Source: Acanthosepion lycidas (taxonomy: Eukaryota; Mollusca; Cephalopoda; Sepiida; Sepiidae). From it: a stretch of 64,000 bases of DNA. The notes under the pieces were generated by a model that saw nothing but the letters and a program-made list of their open reading frames with translations, was not told the DNA's origin and made no database searches. Below, in pieces: positions 1-14,449 of the stretch. The stretch lies in the NCBI GenBank assembly GCA_963932145.1, contig OZ010611.1, positions 59,529,292-59,593,291 of the forward strand. Direction: 5' to 3'. Position 1 is the stretch's first letter; each line of letters begins with the position of its first letter. The translations under genes and the position numbers were made by a program.

Positions 1-3000
1 GCAAGGCCCCCCTCTAAATCTGGCTTGAAATTATTTTTCATTCTAATTCATATAAATGGGGTAGCGTGCAATGGTGTCGTCTTATACAACTGTGAGTTAG
101 TAGAAAAAATTGGTGGGCACAAAATGGGTGATCAGTGTCTTATTCTCTTCTGTTTGTGCCTTGTCTTTACCTTTTTCTTCTATATTTAACATTATGTAGA
201 GGCAAGGCCCCCCTCTAAATCTGGCTTGAAATTATTTTTCATTCTAATTCATATAAATGGGGTAGCGTGCAATGGTGTCGTCTTATACAACTGTGAGTTA
301 GTAGAAAAAATTGGTGGGCACAAAATGGGTGATCAGTGTCTTATTCTCTTCTGTTTGTGCCTTGTCTTTACCTTTTTCTTCTATATTTAACATTATGTAG
401 AGGCTAGGCCCACCTCTAAATCTTGGTTGAAATTATTTTTCATTCTAATTCATATAAATGGAGTAGCTTCCAATGGTGTCGTCTCATACAACTGTGAGTT
501 AGTAGAAAAAATTTGTGGGCACAAAATGGGTGATCAGTGTCTTATTCTCTTCTGTTTGTGCCTTGTCTTTACCTTTTTCTTCTATATTTAACTTTATGTA
601 GAGGCAAGGCCCCCCTCTAAATCTGGCTTGAAATTATTTTTCATTCTAATTCATATAAATGGGGTAGCGTGCAATGGTGTTGTCTTATACAACTGTGAGT
701 TAGTAGAAAAAATTTGTGGGAACAAAATGGGTGATCAGTGTCTTATTCTCTTCTGTTTGTGCCTTCTTTTTACCTTTTTCTTCTATATTTAACATTATGT
801 AGAGGCAAGGCCCCCCTCGAAATCTGGCTTGAAATTATTTTTCATTCTAATTCATATAAATTGGGTAGCGTACAATGGTGTCGTCTCATACAACTGTGAG
901 TTAGTAGAAATAACTTGTGGGCACAAAATGGGTGATCAGTGTCTTATTCTCTTCTATTTGTACCTTGTCTTTACCTTTTTCTTGTATTTAACTTTATGTA
1001 GAGGCAAGGCCCCCTTCTAAATCTGGCTTGAAATTATTTTTCATTCTAATTCACATAAATGGAGTAGCGTGCAATGGTGTTGTCTTATACAACTGTGAGT
1101 TAGTAGAAATAATTTGTGGGCACAAAATGGGTGATCAGTGTCTTATTCTCTTCTGTTTGTGCCTTGTCTTTACCTTTTTCTTCTATATTTAACTTTATGT
1201 AGAGGCAAGGCCCCCTTCTAAATCTGGCTTGAAATTATTTTTCATTCTAATTCATATAAATGGAGTAGCGTGCAATGGTGTTGTCTAATACTACTGTGAG
1301 TTAGTAGAAATAATTTGTGGGCACAAAATGGGTGATCAGTGTCTTATTCTCTTCTGTTTGTACCTTGTCTTTACCTTTTTCTTCTATATTTAACTTTATG
1401 TAGAGGCAACGCCCCCTTCTAAATCTGGCTTGAAATTATTTTTCATTCTAATTCATATAAATGGAGTAGCGTGCAATGGTGTTGTCTTATACAACTGTGA
1501 GTTAGTAGAAATAATTTGTGGGCACAAAATGGGTGATCAGTGTCTTATTCTCTTCTGTTTCTGCCTTGTCTTTACCTTTTTCTTCTATATTTAACTTTAT
1601 GTAGAGGCAAGGCCCCCCACTAAATCTGGATTGAAATTATTTTTCTTTCTAATTCATATAAATGGGGTAGCATACAATGGTGTCGTCTCATACAACTGTG
1701 AGTTAGTAGAAAAATTTGTGGGCACAAAATGGGTGATCAGTGTCTTATTCTCTTCTATTTGTACCTTGTCTTTACCTTTTTCTTGTATATTTAACTTTAT
1801 GTAGAGGCAAGGCCCCTTTCTAAATCTGGCTTGAAATTATTTTTCATTCTAATTCATATAAATGGGGTAGCGTACAATGGTGTCGTCTCATACAACTGTG
1901 AGTTAGTAGAAAAAATTTGTGGGCACAAAATGGGTGATCAGTGTCTTATTCTCTTCTGTTTGTGCCTTGTCTTTACATTTTTCTTCTATATTTAACATTA
2001 TGTAGAGGCTAGGCCCCCGTCTAAATCTGGCTTGAAATTATTTTTCATTCTAATTCATATAAATGGTGTAGCGTACAATGGTGTCGTCTCATACAACTGT
2101 GAGTTAGTAGAAAAAATTTGTGGGCACAAAATGGGTGATCAGTGTCTTATTCTCTTCTGTTTGTGCCTTGTCTTTACATTTTTCTTCTATATTTAACATT
2201 ATGTAGAGGCTAGGCCCCCCTCTAAATCTGGCTTGAAATTATTTTTCATTCTAATTCATATAAATGGGGTAGCGTACAATGGTGTCGTCTCATACAACTG
2301 TGAGTTAGTAGAAAAAATTTGTGGGCACAAAATGGGTGATCAATGTCTTATTCTCTTCTGTTTGTGCCTTGTCTTTACCTTTTTCTTCTATATTTAACTT
2401 TATGTAGAGGCAAGGCCCCCCTCTAAATCTGGCTTGAAATTATTTTTCATTCTAATTCATATAAATGGGGTAGCGTGCAATGGTGTTGTCTTATACAACT
2501 GTGAGTTAGTAGAAAAAATTTGTGGGAACAAAATGGGTGATCAGTGTCTTATTCTCTTCTGTTTGTGCCTTCTTTTTACCTTTTTCTTCTATATTTAACA
2601 TTATGTAGAGGCAAGGCCCCCCTCGAAATCTGGCTTGAAATTATTTTTCATTCTAATTCATATAAATTGGGTAGCGTACAATGGTGTCGTCTCATACAAC
2701 TGTGAGTTAGTAGAAATAACTTGTGGGCACAAAATGGGTGATCAGTGTCTTATTCTCTTCTATTTGTACCTTGTCTTTACCTTTTTCTTGTATTTAACTT
2801 TATGTAGAGGCAAGGCCCCCTTCTAAATCTGGCTTGAAATTATTTTTCATTCTAATTCACATAAATGGAGTAGCGTGCAATGGTGTTGTCTTATACAACT
2901 GTGAGTTAGTAGAAATAATTTGTGGGCACAAAATGGGTGATCAGTGTCTTATTCTCTTCTGTTTGTGCCTTGTCTTTACCTTTTTCTTCTATATTTAACT

Positions 3001-6000
3001 TTATGTAGAGGCAAGGCCCCCTTCTAAATCTGGCTTGAAATTATTTTTCATTCTAATTCATATAAATGGAGTAGCGTGCAATGGTGTTGTCTAATACTAC
3101 TGTGAGTTAGTAGAAATAATTTGTGGGCACAAAATGGGTGATCAGTGTCTTATTCTCTTCTGTTTGTACCTTGTCTTTACCTTTTTCTTCTATATTTAAC
3201 TTTATGTAGAGGCAACGCCCCCTTCTAAATCTGGCTTGAAATTATTTTTCATTCTAATTCATATAAATGGAGTAGCGTGCAATGGTGTTGTCTTATACAA
3301 CTGTGAGTTAGTAGAAATAATTTGTGGGCACAAAATGGGTGATCAGTGTCTTATTCTCTTCTGTTTCTGCCTTGTCTTTACCTTTTTCTTCTATATTTAA
3401 CTTTATGTAGAGGCAAGGCCCCACACTAAATCTGGATTGAAATTATTTTTCTTTCTAATTCATATAAATGGGGTAGCATACAATGGTGTCGTCTCATACA
3501 ACTGTGAGTTAGTAGAAAAATTTGTGGGCACAAAATGGGTGATCAGTGTCTTATTCTCTTCTATTTGTACCTTGTCTTTACCTTTTTCTTGTATATTTAA
3601 CTTTATGTAGAGGCAAGGCCCCTTTCTAAATCTGGCTTGAAATTATTTTTCATTCTAATTCATATAAATGGGGTAGCGTACAATGGTGTCGTCTCATACA
3701 ACTGTGAGTTAGTAGAAAAAATTTGTGGGCACAAAATGGGTGATCAGTGTCTTATTCTCTTCTGTTTGTGCCTTGTCTTTACATTTTTCTTCTATATTTA
3801 ACATTATGTAGAGGCTAGGCCCCCGTCTAAATCTGGCTTGAAATTATTTTTCATTCTAATTCATATAAATGGTGTAGCGTACAATGGTGTCGTCTCATAC
3901 AACTGTGAGTTAGTAGAAAAAATTTGTGGGCACAAAATGGGTGATCAGTGTCTTATTCTCTTCTGTTTGTGCCTTGTCTTTACATTTTTCTTCTATATTT
4001 AACATTATGTAGAGGCTAGGCCCCCCTCTAAATCTGGCTTGAAATTATTTTTCATTCTAATTCATATAAATGGGGTAGCGTACAATGGTGTCGTCTCATA
4101 CAACTGTGAGTTAGTAGAAAAAATTTGTGGGCACAAAATGGGTGATCAATGTCTTATTCTCTTCTGTTTGTGCCTTGTTTTTACCTTTTTCTTCTATATT
4201 TAACTTTATGTAGAGGCAAGGCCCCTTTCTAAATCTTGGTTGAAATTATTTTTCATTCTAATTCATATAAATGGTGTAGCGTACAATGGTGTCGTCTCAT
4301 ACAACTGTGAGTTAGTAGAAAAAATTTGTGGGCACAAAATGGGTGATCAGTGTCTTATTCTCTTCTGTTTGTGCCTTGTCTTTACCTTTTTCTTCTATAT
4401 TTAACTTTATGTAGAGGCAAGGCTCCCCTCTAAATCTGGCTTGAAATTATTTTTCATTCTAATTCATATAAATGGGGTAGCGTGCAATGGTGTCGTTTTA
4501 TACAACTGTGAGTTAGTAGAAAAAATTGGAGGGCACAAAATGGGTGATCAGTGTCTTATTCTCTTCTGTTTTTGCCTTGTCTTTAACTTTTTCTTCTATA
4601 TTTAACTTTAGGTAGAGGCAAGGCCCCCCTCTAAATCTGGCTTGAAATTATTTTTCATTCTAATTCATATAAATGGGGTAACGTGCAATGGTGTCGTCTT
4701 ATACAATTGTGAGTTAGTAGAAAAAATTTGTGGGCACAAAATGGGTGATCAGTGTCTTATTCTCTTCTGTTTGTGCCTTGTCTTTACCTTTTTCTTCTAT
4801 ATTTAACTTTATGTAGAGGCAAGGCCCCCTTCTAAATCTGGCTTGAAATTATTTTTCATTCTAATTCATATAAATGGAGTAGCGTGCAATGGTGTTGTCT
4901 AATACTACTGTGAGTTAGTAGAAATAATTTGTGGGCACAAAATGGGTGATCAGTGTCTTATTCTCTTCTGTTTGTACCTTGTCTTTACCTTTTTCTTCTA
5001 TATTTAACTTTATGTAGAGGCAACGCCCCCTTCTAAATCTGGCTTGAAATTATTTTTCATTCTAATTCATATAAATGGAGTAGCGTGCAATGGTGTTGTC
5101 TTATACAACTGTGAGTTAGTAGAAATAATTTGTGGGCACAAAATGGGTGATCAGTGTCTTATTCTCTTCTGTTTCTGCCTTGTCTTTACCTTTTTCTTCT
5201 ATATTTAACTTTATGTAGAGGCAAGGCCCCTTTCTAAATCTGGATTGAAATTATTTTTCATTCTAATTCATATAAATGGGGTAGCGTACAATGGTGTCGT
5301 CTCATACAACTGTGAGTTAGTAGAAAAAATTTGTGGGCACAAAATGGGTGATCAGTGTCTTATTCTCTTCTGTTTGTGCCTTGTCTTTACATTTTTCTTC
5401 TATATTTAACATTATGTAGAGGCTAGGCCCCCGTCTAAATCTGGCTTGAAATTATTTTTCATTCTAATTCATATAAATGGTGTAGCGTACAATGGTGTCG
5501 TCTCATACAACTGTGAGTTAGTAGAAAAAATTTGTGGGCACAAAATGGGTGATCAGTGTCTTATTCTCTTCTGTTTGTGCCTTGTCTTTACATTTTTCTT
5601 CTATATTTAACATTATGTAGAGGCTAGGCCCCCCTCTAAATCTGGCTTGAAATTATTTTTCATTCTAATTCATATAAATGGGGTAGCGTACAATGGTGTC
5701 GTCTCATACAACTGTGAGTTAGTAGAAATAATTTGTGGGCACAAAATGGGTGATCAGTGTCTTATTCTCTTCTTTTTGTGCCTTGTCTTTACATTTTTCT
5801 TCTATATTTAACATTATGTAGAGGCTAGGCCCCCCTCTAAATCTGGCTTGAAATTATTTTTCATTCTAATTCATATAAATGGGGTAGCGTACAATGGTGT
5901 CGTCTCATACAACTGTGAGTTAGTAGAAAAAATTTGTGGGCACAAAATGGGTGATCAATGTCTTATTCTCTTCTGTTTGTGCCTTGTTTTTACCTTTTTC

Positions 6001-8430
6001 TTCTATATTTAACTTTATGTAGAGGCAAGGCCCCTTTCTAAATCTTGGTTGAAATTATTTTTCATTCTAATTCATATAAATGGTGTAGCGTACAATGGTG
6101 TCGTCTCATACAACTGTGAGTTAGTAGAAAAAATTTGTGGGCACAAAATGGGTGATCAGTGTCTTATTCTCTTCTGTTTGTGCCTTGTCTTTACCTTTTT
6201 CTTCTATATTTAACTTTATGTAGAGGCAAGGCTCCCCTCTAAATCTGGCTTGAAATTATTTTTCATTCTAATTCATATAAATGGGGTAACGTGCAATGGT
6301 GTCGTCTTATACAATTGTGAGTTAGTAGAAAAAATTTGTGGGCACAAAATGGGTGATCAGTGTCTTATTCTCTTCTGTTTGTGCCTTGTCTTTACCTTTT
6401 TCTTCTATATTTAACTTTATGTAGAGGCAAGGCCCCCTTCTAAATCTGGCTTGAAATTATTTTTCATTCTAATTCATATAAATGGAGTAGCGTGCAATGG
6501 TGTTGTCTAATACTACTGTGAGTTAGTAGAAATAATTTGTGGGCACAAAATGGGTGATCAGTGTCTTATTCTCTTCTGTTTGTACCTTGTCTTTACCTTT
6601 TTCTTCTATATTTAACTTTATGTAGAGGCAACGCCCCCTTCTAAATCTGGCTTGAAATTATTTTTCATTCTAATTCATATAAATGGAGTAGCGTGCAATG
6701 GTGTTGTCTTATACAACTGTGAGTTAGTAGAAATAATTTGTGGGCACAAAATGGGTGATCAGTGTCTTATTCTCTTCTGTTTCTGCCTTGTCTTTACCTT
6801 TTTCTTCTATATTTAACTTTATGTAGAGGCAAGGCCCCCCACTAAATCTGGATTGAAATTATTTTTCTTTCTAATTCATATAAATGGGGTAGCATACAAT
6901 GGTGTCGTCTCATACAACTGTGAGTTAGTAGAAAAATTTGTGGGCACAAAATGGGTGATCAGTGTCTTATTCTCTTCTATTTGTACCTTGTCTTTACCTT
7001 TTTCTTGTATATTTAACTTTATGTAGAGGCAAGGCCCCTTTCTAAATCTGGCTTGAAATTATTTTTCATTCTAATTCATATAAATGGGGTAGCGTACAAT
7101 GGTGTCGTCTCATACAACTGTGAGTTAGTAGAAAAAATTTGTGGGTACAAAATGGGTGATCAGTGTCTTATTCTCTTCTGTTTGTGCCTTGTCTTTACAT
7201 TTTTCTTCTATATTTAACATTATGTAGAGGCTAGGCCCCCGTCTAAATCTGGCTTGAAATTATTTTTCATTCTAATTCATATAAATGGTGTAGCGTACAA
7301 TGGTGTCGTCTCATACAACTGTGAGTTAGTAGAAAAAATTTGTGGGCACAAAATGGGTGATCAGTGTCTTATTCTCTTCTGTTTGTGCCTTGTCTTTACA
7401 TTTTTCTTCTATATTTAACATTATGTAGAGGCTAGGCCCCCCTCTAAATCTGGCTTGAAATTATTTTTCATTCTAATTCATATAAATGGGGTAGCGTACA
7501 ATGGTGTCGTCTCATACAACTGTGAGTTAGTAGAAAAAATTTGTGGGCACAAAATCGGTGATCAATGTCTTATTCTCTTCTGTTTGTGCCTTGTCTTTAC
7601 CTTTTTCTTCTATATTTAACTTTATGTAGAGGCAAGGCCCCTTTCTAAATCTTGGTTGAAATTATTTTTCATTCTAATTCATATAAATGGTGTAGCGTAC
7701 AATGGTGTCGTCTCATACAACTGTGAGTTAGTAGAAAAAATTTGTGGGCACAAAATGGGTGATCAGTGTCTTATTCTCTTCTGTTTGTGCCTTGTCTTTA
7801 CCTTTTTCTTCTATATTTAACTTTATGTAGAGGCAAGGCTCCCCTCTAAATCTGGCTTGAAATTATTTTTCATTCTAATTCATATAAATGGGGTAGCGTG
7901 CAATGGTGTCGTTTTATACAACTGTGAGTTAGTAGAAAAAATTGGAGGGCACAAAATGGGTGATCAGTGTCTTATTCTCTTCTGTTTTTGCCTTGTCTTT
8001 AACTTTTTCTTCTATATTTAACTTTAGGTAGAGGCAAGGCCCCCCTCTAAATCTGGCTTGAAATTATTTTTCATTCTAATTCATATAAATGGGGTAACGT
8101 GCAATGGTGTCGTCTTATACAATTGTGAGTTAGTAGAAAAAATTTGTGGGCACAAAATGGGTGATCAGTGTCTTATTCTCTTCTGTTTGTGCCTTGTCTT
8201 TACCTTTTTCTTCTATATTTAACTTTATGTAGAGCCAAGGCCCCCCTCTAAATCTGGCTTGAAATTATTTTTCATTCTAATTCATATAAATTGGGTAGCG
8301 TGCAATGGTGTCGTCTCATACAACTGTGAGTTAGTAGAAAAAATTTGTGGGCACAAAATGGGTGATCAGTGTCTTATTCTCTTCTGTTTGTGCCTTGACT
8401 TTACCTTTTTCTTCTATATTTAACTTTATG
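1..8430 (+). repeat. Left satellite block with 8/9-monomer higher-order repeat
   Basis: Monomers here often read GCGTACAATGG and CTCATACAAC instead of the GCGTGCAATGG and CTTATACAAC usual further right. A diagnostic variant, CTAATACTACTG, occurs at 1,285, 3,091, 4,899 and 6,507, that is at spacings of 1,806, 1,808 and 1,608 bp (9, 9 and 8 monomers). Other variants, such as GGTAACGTGC near 4,679, 6,286 and 8,094, repeat with the same logic. Adjacent HOR copies look almost identical by eye. The block ends near 8,445, where one monomer lacks the TCTAAATCTGG segment and the variant mixture changes. Confidence 0.85.
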
Positions 8431-11400
8431 TAGAGGCAAGGCCCCCCTTTTCGCTTGAAATTATTTTTCATTCTAATTCATATAAATGGGGTAGCATGCA
8501 ATGGTGTCGTCTTATACAAGTGTGAGTTAGTAGAAAATATTTGTGGGCACAAAATGGGTGATCAGTGTCTTATTCTCTTCTGTTTGTGCCTTCTTTTTAC
8601 CTTTTTCTTCTATATTTAACATTATGTAGAGGCAAGGCCCCCCTCGAAATCTGGCTTGAAATTATTTTTCATTCTAATTCATATAAATGGGGTAGCGTAC
8701 AATGGTGTCGTCTCATACAACTGTGAGTTAGTAGAAAAAACTTGTGGGCACAAAATGGGTGATCAGTGTCTTATTCTCTTCTGTTTGTGCCTTCTTTTTA
8801 CCTTTTTCTTCTATATTTAACTTTATGTAGAGGCAAGGCCCCCCTCGAAATCTGGCTTGAAATTATTTTTCATTCTAATTCATATAAATGGGGTAGCGTA
8901 CAATGGTGTCGTCTCATACAACTGTGAGTTAGTAGAAAAAATTTGTGGGCTCAAAATGGGTGATCAGTGTCTTATTCTCTTCTGTTTGTGCCTTCTCTTT
9001 ACCTTTTTCTTCTATATTTAACTTTATGTAGAGGCAAGGCTTCCCTCTAAATCTGGCTTGAAATTATTTTTCATTCTAATTCATATAAATGGGGTAGCGT
9101 GCAATGGTGTCGTTTTATACAACTGTGAGTTAGTAGAAAAAATTTGTGGGCACAAAATGGGTGATCAGTGTCTTATTCTCTTCTGTTTGTGCCTTGTCTT
9201 TACCTTTTTCTTCTATATATAACTTTATGTAGAGGCAAGGCCCTCCTTTAAATCTGGCTTGAAATTATTTTTCATTCTAATTCATATAAATGGGGTAGCG
9301 TGCAATGGTGTCGTCTTATACAACTGTGAGTTAGTAGAAAAATTTGTGGGCACAAAATGGGTGATCAGTGTCTTATTCTCTTCTGTTTGTGCCTTGTCTT
9401 TACCTTTTTCTTCTATATATAACTTTATGTAGAGGCAAGGCCCCCCTCTAAATCTGGCTTGAAATTATTTTTCATTCTAATTCATATAAATTGGGTAGCG
9501 TGCAATGGTGTCGTCTTATACAACTGTGAGTTAGTAGAAAAAATTTGTGGGCACAAAATGGGTGATCAGTGTCTTATTCTCTTCTGTTTGTGCCTTGTCT
9601 TTACCTTTTTCTTCTATATTTAACTTTATGTAGAAGCAAGGCCCCCCTCTAAATCTGGCTTGAAATTATTTTTCATTCTAATTCATATAAATGGGGTAGC
9701 GTGCAATGGTGTCGTCTTATACAACTGTGAGTTAGTAGAAAAAATTTGTGGGCACAAAATGGGTCATCAGTGTCTTATTCTCTTCTGTTTGTGCCTTGTC
9801 TTTACCTTTTTCTTCTATATTTAACTTTATGTAGAGGCAAGGCCCCCCTTTAAATCTGGCTTGAAATTATTTTTCATTCTAATTCATATAAATGGGGTAG
9901 CGTGCAATGGTGTCGTCTTATACAACTGTGAGTTACTAGAAAAAATTTGTGGGCACAAAATTGGTGATCAGTGTCTTATTCTCTTCTGTTTGTACCTTGT
10001 CTTTACCTTTTTCTTCTATATTTAACTTTATGTGGAGGCTAGGCCCCCCTCTAAATCTGGCTTGAAATTATTTTTCATTCTAATTCATAGAAATGGGGTA
10101 GCGTGCAATGGTGTCGTCTTATACAACTGTGAGTTAGTAGAAAAAATTTGTGTGCACAAAATGGGTGATCAGTGTCTTATTCTCTTCTGTTTGTGCCTTG
10201 TCTTTACCTTTTTCTTCTATATTTAACTTTATGTAGAGGCAAGGCCCTCCTTTAAATCTGGCTTGAAATTATTTTTCATTCTAATTCATATAAATGGGGT
10301 AGCGTGCAATGGTGTCGTCTTATACAACTGTGAGTTAGTAGAAAAATTTGTGGGCACAAAATGGGTGATCAGTGTCTTATTCTCTTCTGTTTGTGCCTTG
10401 TCTTTACCTTTTTCTTCTATATATAACTTTATGTACAGGCAAGGCCCCCCTCTAAAACTGGCTTGAAATTATTTTTCATTCTAATTCATAGAAATGGGGC
10501 AGCGTGCAATGGTGTCATCTTATACAACTGTGAGTTAGTAGTAAAAATTTGTGGTTACAAAATTGGTGATCAGTGTCTTATTCTCTTCTGTTTGTGCCTT
10601 GACTTTACCTTTTTCTTCTATATATAACTTTGTGTAGAGGCAAGGCCCTCATTTAAATCTGGCTTGAAATTATTTTTCATTCTAATTCATATAAATTGGG
10701 TAGCGTGCAATGGTGTCGTCTTATACAACTGTGAGTTAGTAGAAAAAATTTGTGGGCACAAAATGGGTGATCAGTGTCTTATTCTCTTCTGTTTGTGCCT
10801 TGTCTTTACCTTTTTCTTCTATATATAACTTTATGTAGAGGCAAGGCCCTCCTTTAAATCTGGCTTGTAATTACTTTACATTCTAATTCATATAAATGGG
10901 GTAGCATGCAATGGTGTCGTCTTATACAACTGTGAGTTAGTAGAAAAAATTTGTGGGCACAAAATGGGTGATCAGTGTCTTATTCTCTTCTGTTTGTGCC
11001 TTGTCTTTACCTTTTTCTTCTATATTTAACTTTATGTAGAGGCAAGGCCCCCCTTTAAATCAGGCTTGAAATTATTTTTCATTCTAATTCATAGAAATGG
11101 GGTAGCGTGCAATGGTGTCGTCTTATACAACTGTGAGTGAGTAGAAAAAATTTGTGGGTACAAAATGGGTGATCAGTGTCTTATTCTCTTCTCTTTGTGC
11201 CTTGTCTTTACCTTTTTCTTCTATATATAACTTTATGTAGAGGCAAGGCCCGCCTTTAAATCTGGCTTGAAATTACTTTTCATTCTAATTCATATAAATG
11301 GGGTAGCGTGCAATGGTGTCATCTTATACAACTGTGAGTTAGTAGAAAAAATTTGTGGGCACAAAATGGGTGATCAGTGTCTTATTATCTTCTGTTTGTG

Positions 11401-14400
11401 CCTTGTCTTTACCTTTTTCTTCTATATTTAACTTTATGTAGAGACAAGTCCCCCCTCTAAATCAGGCTTGAAATTATTTTTCATTCTAATTCATATAAAT
11501 GGGGTAGCGTGCAATGGTGTCGTCTTATACAACTGTGAGTTAGTAGAAAAAATTTGTGGGCACAAAATGGGTGATCAGTGTCTTATTCTCTTCTGTTTGT
11601 GCCTCGTCTTTACCTTTTTCTTCTATATTTAACTTTATGTACAGGCAAGGCCCCCCTCTAAATCTGGCTTGAAATTATTTTTCATTCTAATTCATATAAA
11701 TGGGGTAGCGTGCAATGGTGTCGTCTTATACAAATGTGAGTTAGTAGAAAAAATTTGTGGGCACAAAATGGGTGATCAGTTTCTTATTCTCTTCTGTTTG
11801 TGCCTTGTCTTTACCTTTTTCTTCTATATATAACTTTGTGTAGAGGCAAGGCCCTCATTTAAATCTGGCTTGAAATTATTTTTCATTCTAATTCATATAA
11901 ATTGGGTAGCGTGCAATGGTGTCGTCTTATACAACTGTGAGTTAGTAGAAAAAATTTGTGGGCACAAAATGGGTGATCAGTGTCTTATTCTCTTCTGTTT
12001 GTGCCTTGTCTTTACCTTTTTCTTCTATATATAACTTTATGTAGAGGCAAGGCCCTCCTTTAAATCTGGCTTGTAATTACTTTACATTCTAATTCATATA
12101 AATGGGGTAGCATGCAATGGTGTCGTCTTATACAACTGTGAGTTAGTAGAAAAAATTTGTGGGCACAAAATGGGTGATCAGTGTCTTATTCTCTTCTGTT
12201 TGTGCCTTGTCTTTACCTTTTTCTTCTATATTTAACATTATGTAGAGGCAAGGCCCCCCTTTAAATCTGGCTTGAAATTATTTTTCATTCTAATACATAT
12301 AAATGGGGTAGCGTGCAATGGTGTCGTCTTATACAACTGTGAGTCAGTAGAAAAAATTTGTGGGCACAAAATGGGTCATCAGTGTCTTATTCTCTTCTGT
12401 CTGTGCCTTGTCTTTACCTTTTTCTTCTATATTTAACTTTATGTAGAGGCAAGGCCCACCTCTAAATCTGGCTTGAAATTATTTTTCATTCTAATTCATA
12501 TAAATGGGGTAGCGTGCAATGGTGTCGTCTTATACAACTGTGAGTTAGTAGAAAAAATTTGTGGGCACAAAATGGGTGATCAGTGTCTTATTCTCTTCTG
12601 TCTGTGCCTTGTCTTTACCTTTTTCTTCTATATTTAACTTTATGTAGAGGCAAGGCCCACCTCTAAATCTGGCTTGAAATTATTTTTCATTCTAATTCAT
12701 ATAAATAGGGTAGCGTGCAATGGTGTCTTCTTATACAACTGTGAGTTACTAGAAAAAATTTGTGGGCACAAAATTGGTGATCAGTGTCTTATTCTCTTCT
12801 GTTTGTACCTTGTCTTTACCTTTTTCTTCTATATTTAACTTTATGTGGAGGCTAGGCCCCCCTCTAAATCTGGCTTGAAATTATTTTTCATTCTAATTCA
12901 TAGAAATGGGGTAGCGTGCAATGGTGTCGTCTTATACAACTGTGAGTTAGTAGAAAAAATTTGTGGGCACAAAATGGGTGATCAGTGTCTTATTCTCTTC
13001 TGTTTGTGCCTTGTCTTTACCTTTTTCTTCTATATTTAACTTTACGTAGAGGCAAGGCCCCCCTTTAAATCTGGCTTGAAATTATTTTTCATTCTAATTC
13101 ATATAAATGGGGTAGCGTGCAATGGTGTCGTCTTATACAACTGTGAGTTAGTAGAAAAAATTTGTGGGCACAAAATGGGTGATCAGTGTCTTATTCTCTT
13201 CTGTCTGTGCCTTGTCTTTACCTTTTTCTTCTATATTTAACTTTATGTAGAGGCAAGGCCCACCTCTAAATCTGGCTTGAAATTATTTTTCATTCTAATT
13301 CATATAAATGGGGTAGCGTGCAATGGTGTCGTCTTATACAACTGTGAGTTACTAGAAAAAATTTGTGGGCACAAAATTGGTGATCAGTGTCTTATTCTCT
13401 TCTGTTTGTACCTTGTCTTTACCTTTTTCTTCTATATTTAACTTTATGTGGAGGCTAGGCCCCCCTCTAAATCTGGCTTGAAATTATTTTTCATTCTAAT
13501 TCATAGAAATGGGGTAGCGTGCAATGGTGTCGTCTTATACAACTGTGAGTTAGTAGAAAAAATTTGTGGGCACAAAATGGGTCATCAGTGTCTTATTCTC
13601 TTCTGTTTGTGCCTTGTCTTTACCTTTTTCTTCTATATTTAACTTTATGTAGAGACAAGTCCCCCCTCTAAATCTGGCTTGAAATAATTTTTCATTCTAA
13701 TTCATATAAATGGGGTAGCATGCAATGGTGTCGTTTTATACAACTGTGAGTTAGTAGAAAAAATTTGTGGGCACAAAATTGGTGATCAGTGTCTTATTCT
13801 CTTCTGTTTGTGCCTTGACTTTACCTTTTTCTTCTATATTTAACTTTATGTAGAGGCAAGGCCCCCCTCTAAAACTGGCTTGAAATTATTTTTCATTCTA
13901 ATTCATAGAAATGGGGCAGCGTGCAATGGTGTCATCTTATACAACTGTGCGTTAGTAGTAAAAATTTGTGGTTACAAAATGGGTGATCAGTGTCTTATTC
14001 TCTTCTGTTTGTGCCTTGTCTTTACCTTTTTCTTCTATATTTAACTTTATGTAGAGGCAAGTCCCCCCTCTAAATCTGGCTTGAAATTATTTTTCATTCT
14101 AATTCATATAAATGGGGTAGCGTGCAATGGTGTCGTCTCAAACAACTGTGAGTTAGTAGAAAAAATTTGTGGGCACAAAATGGGTGATCAGTGTCTTATT
14201 CTCTTCTGTTTGTGCCTTGTCTTTACCTTTTTCTTCTATATTTAACTTTATGTAGAGGCAAGGCCCCCCTTTAAATCTGGCTTGAAATTATTTTTCATTC
14301 TAATTCATAGAAATGGGGTAGCGTGCAATGGTGTCGTCTTATACAACTGTGAGTGAGTAGAAAAAATTTGTGGGTACAAAATGGGTGATCAGTGTCTTAT

Positions 14401-14449
14401 TCTCTTCTCTTTGTGCCTTGTCTTTACCTTTTTCTTCTATATATAACTT

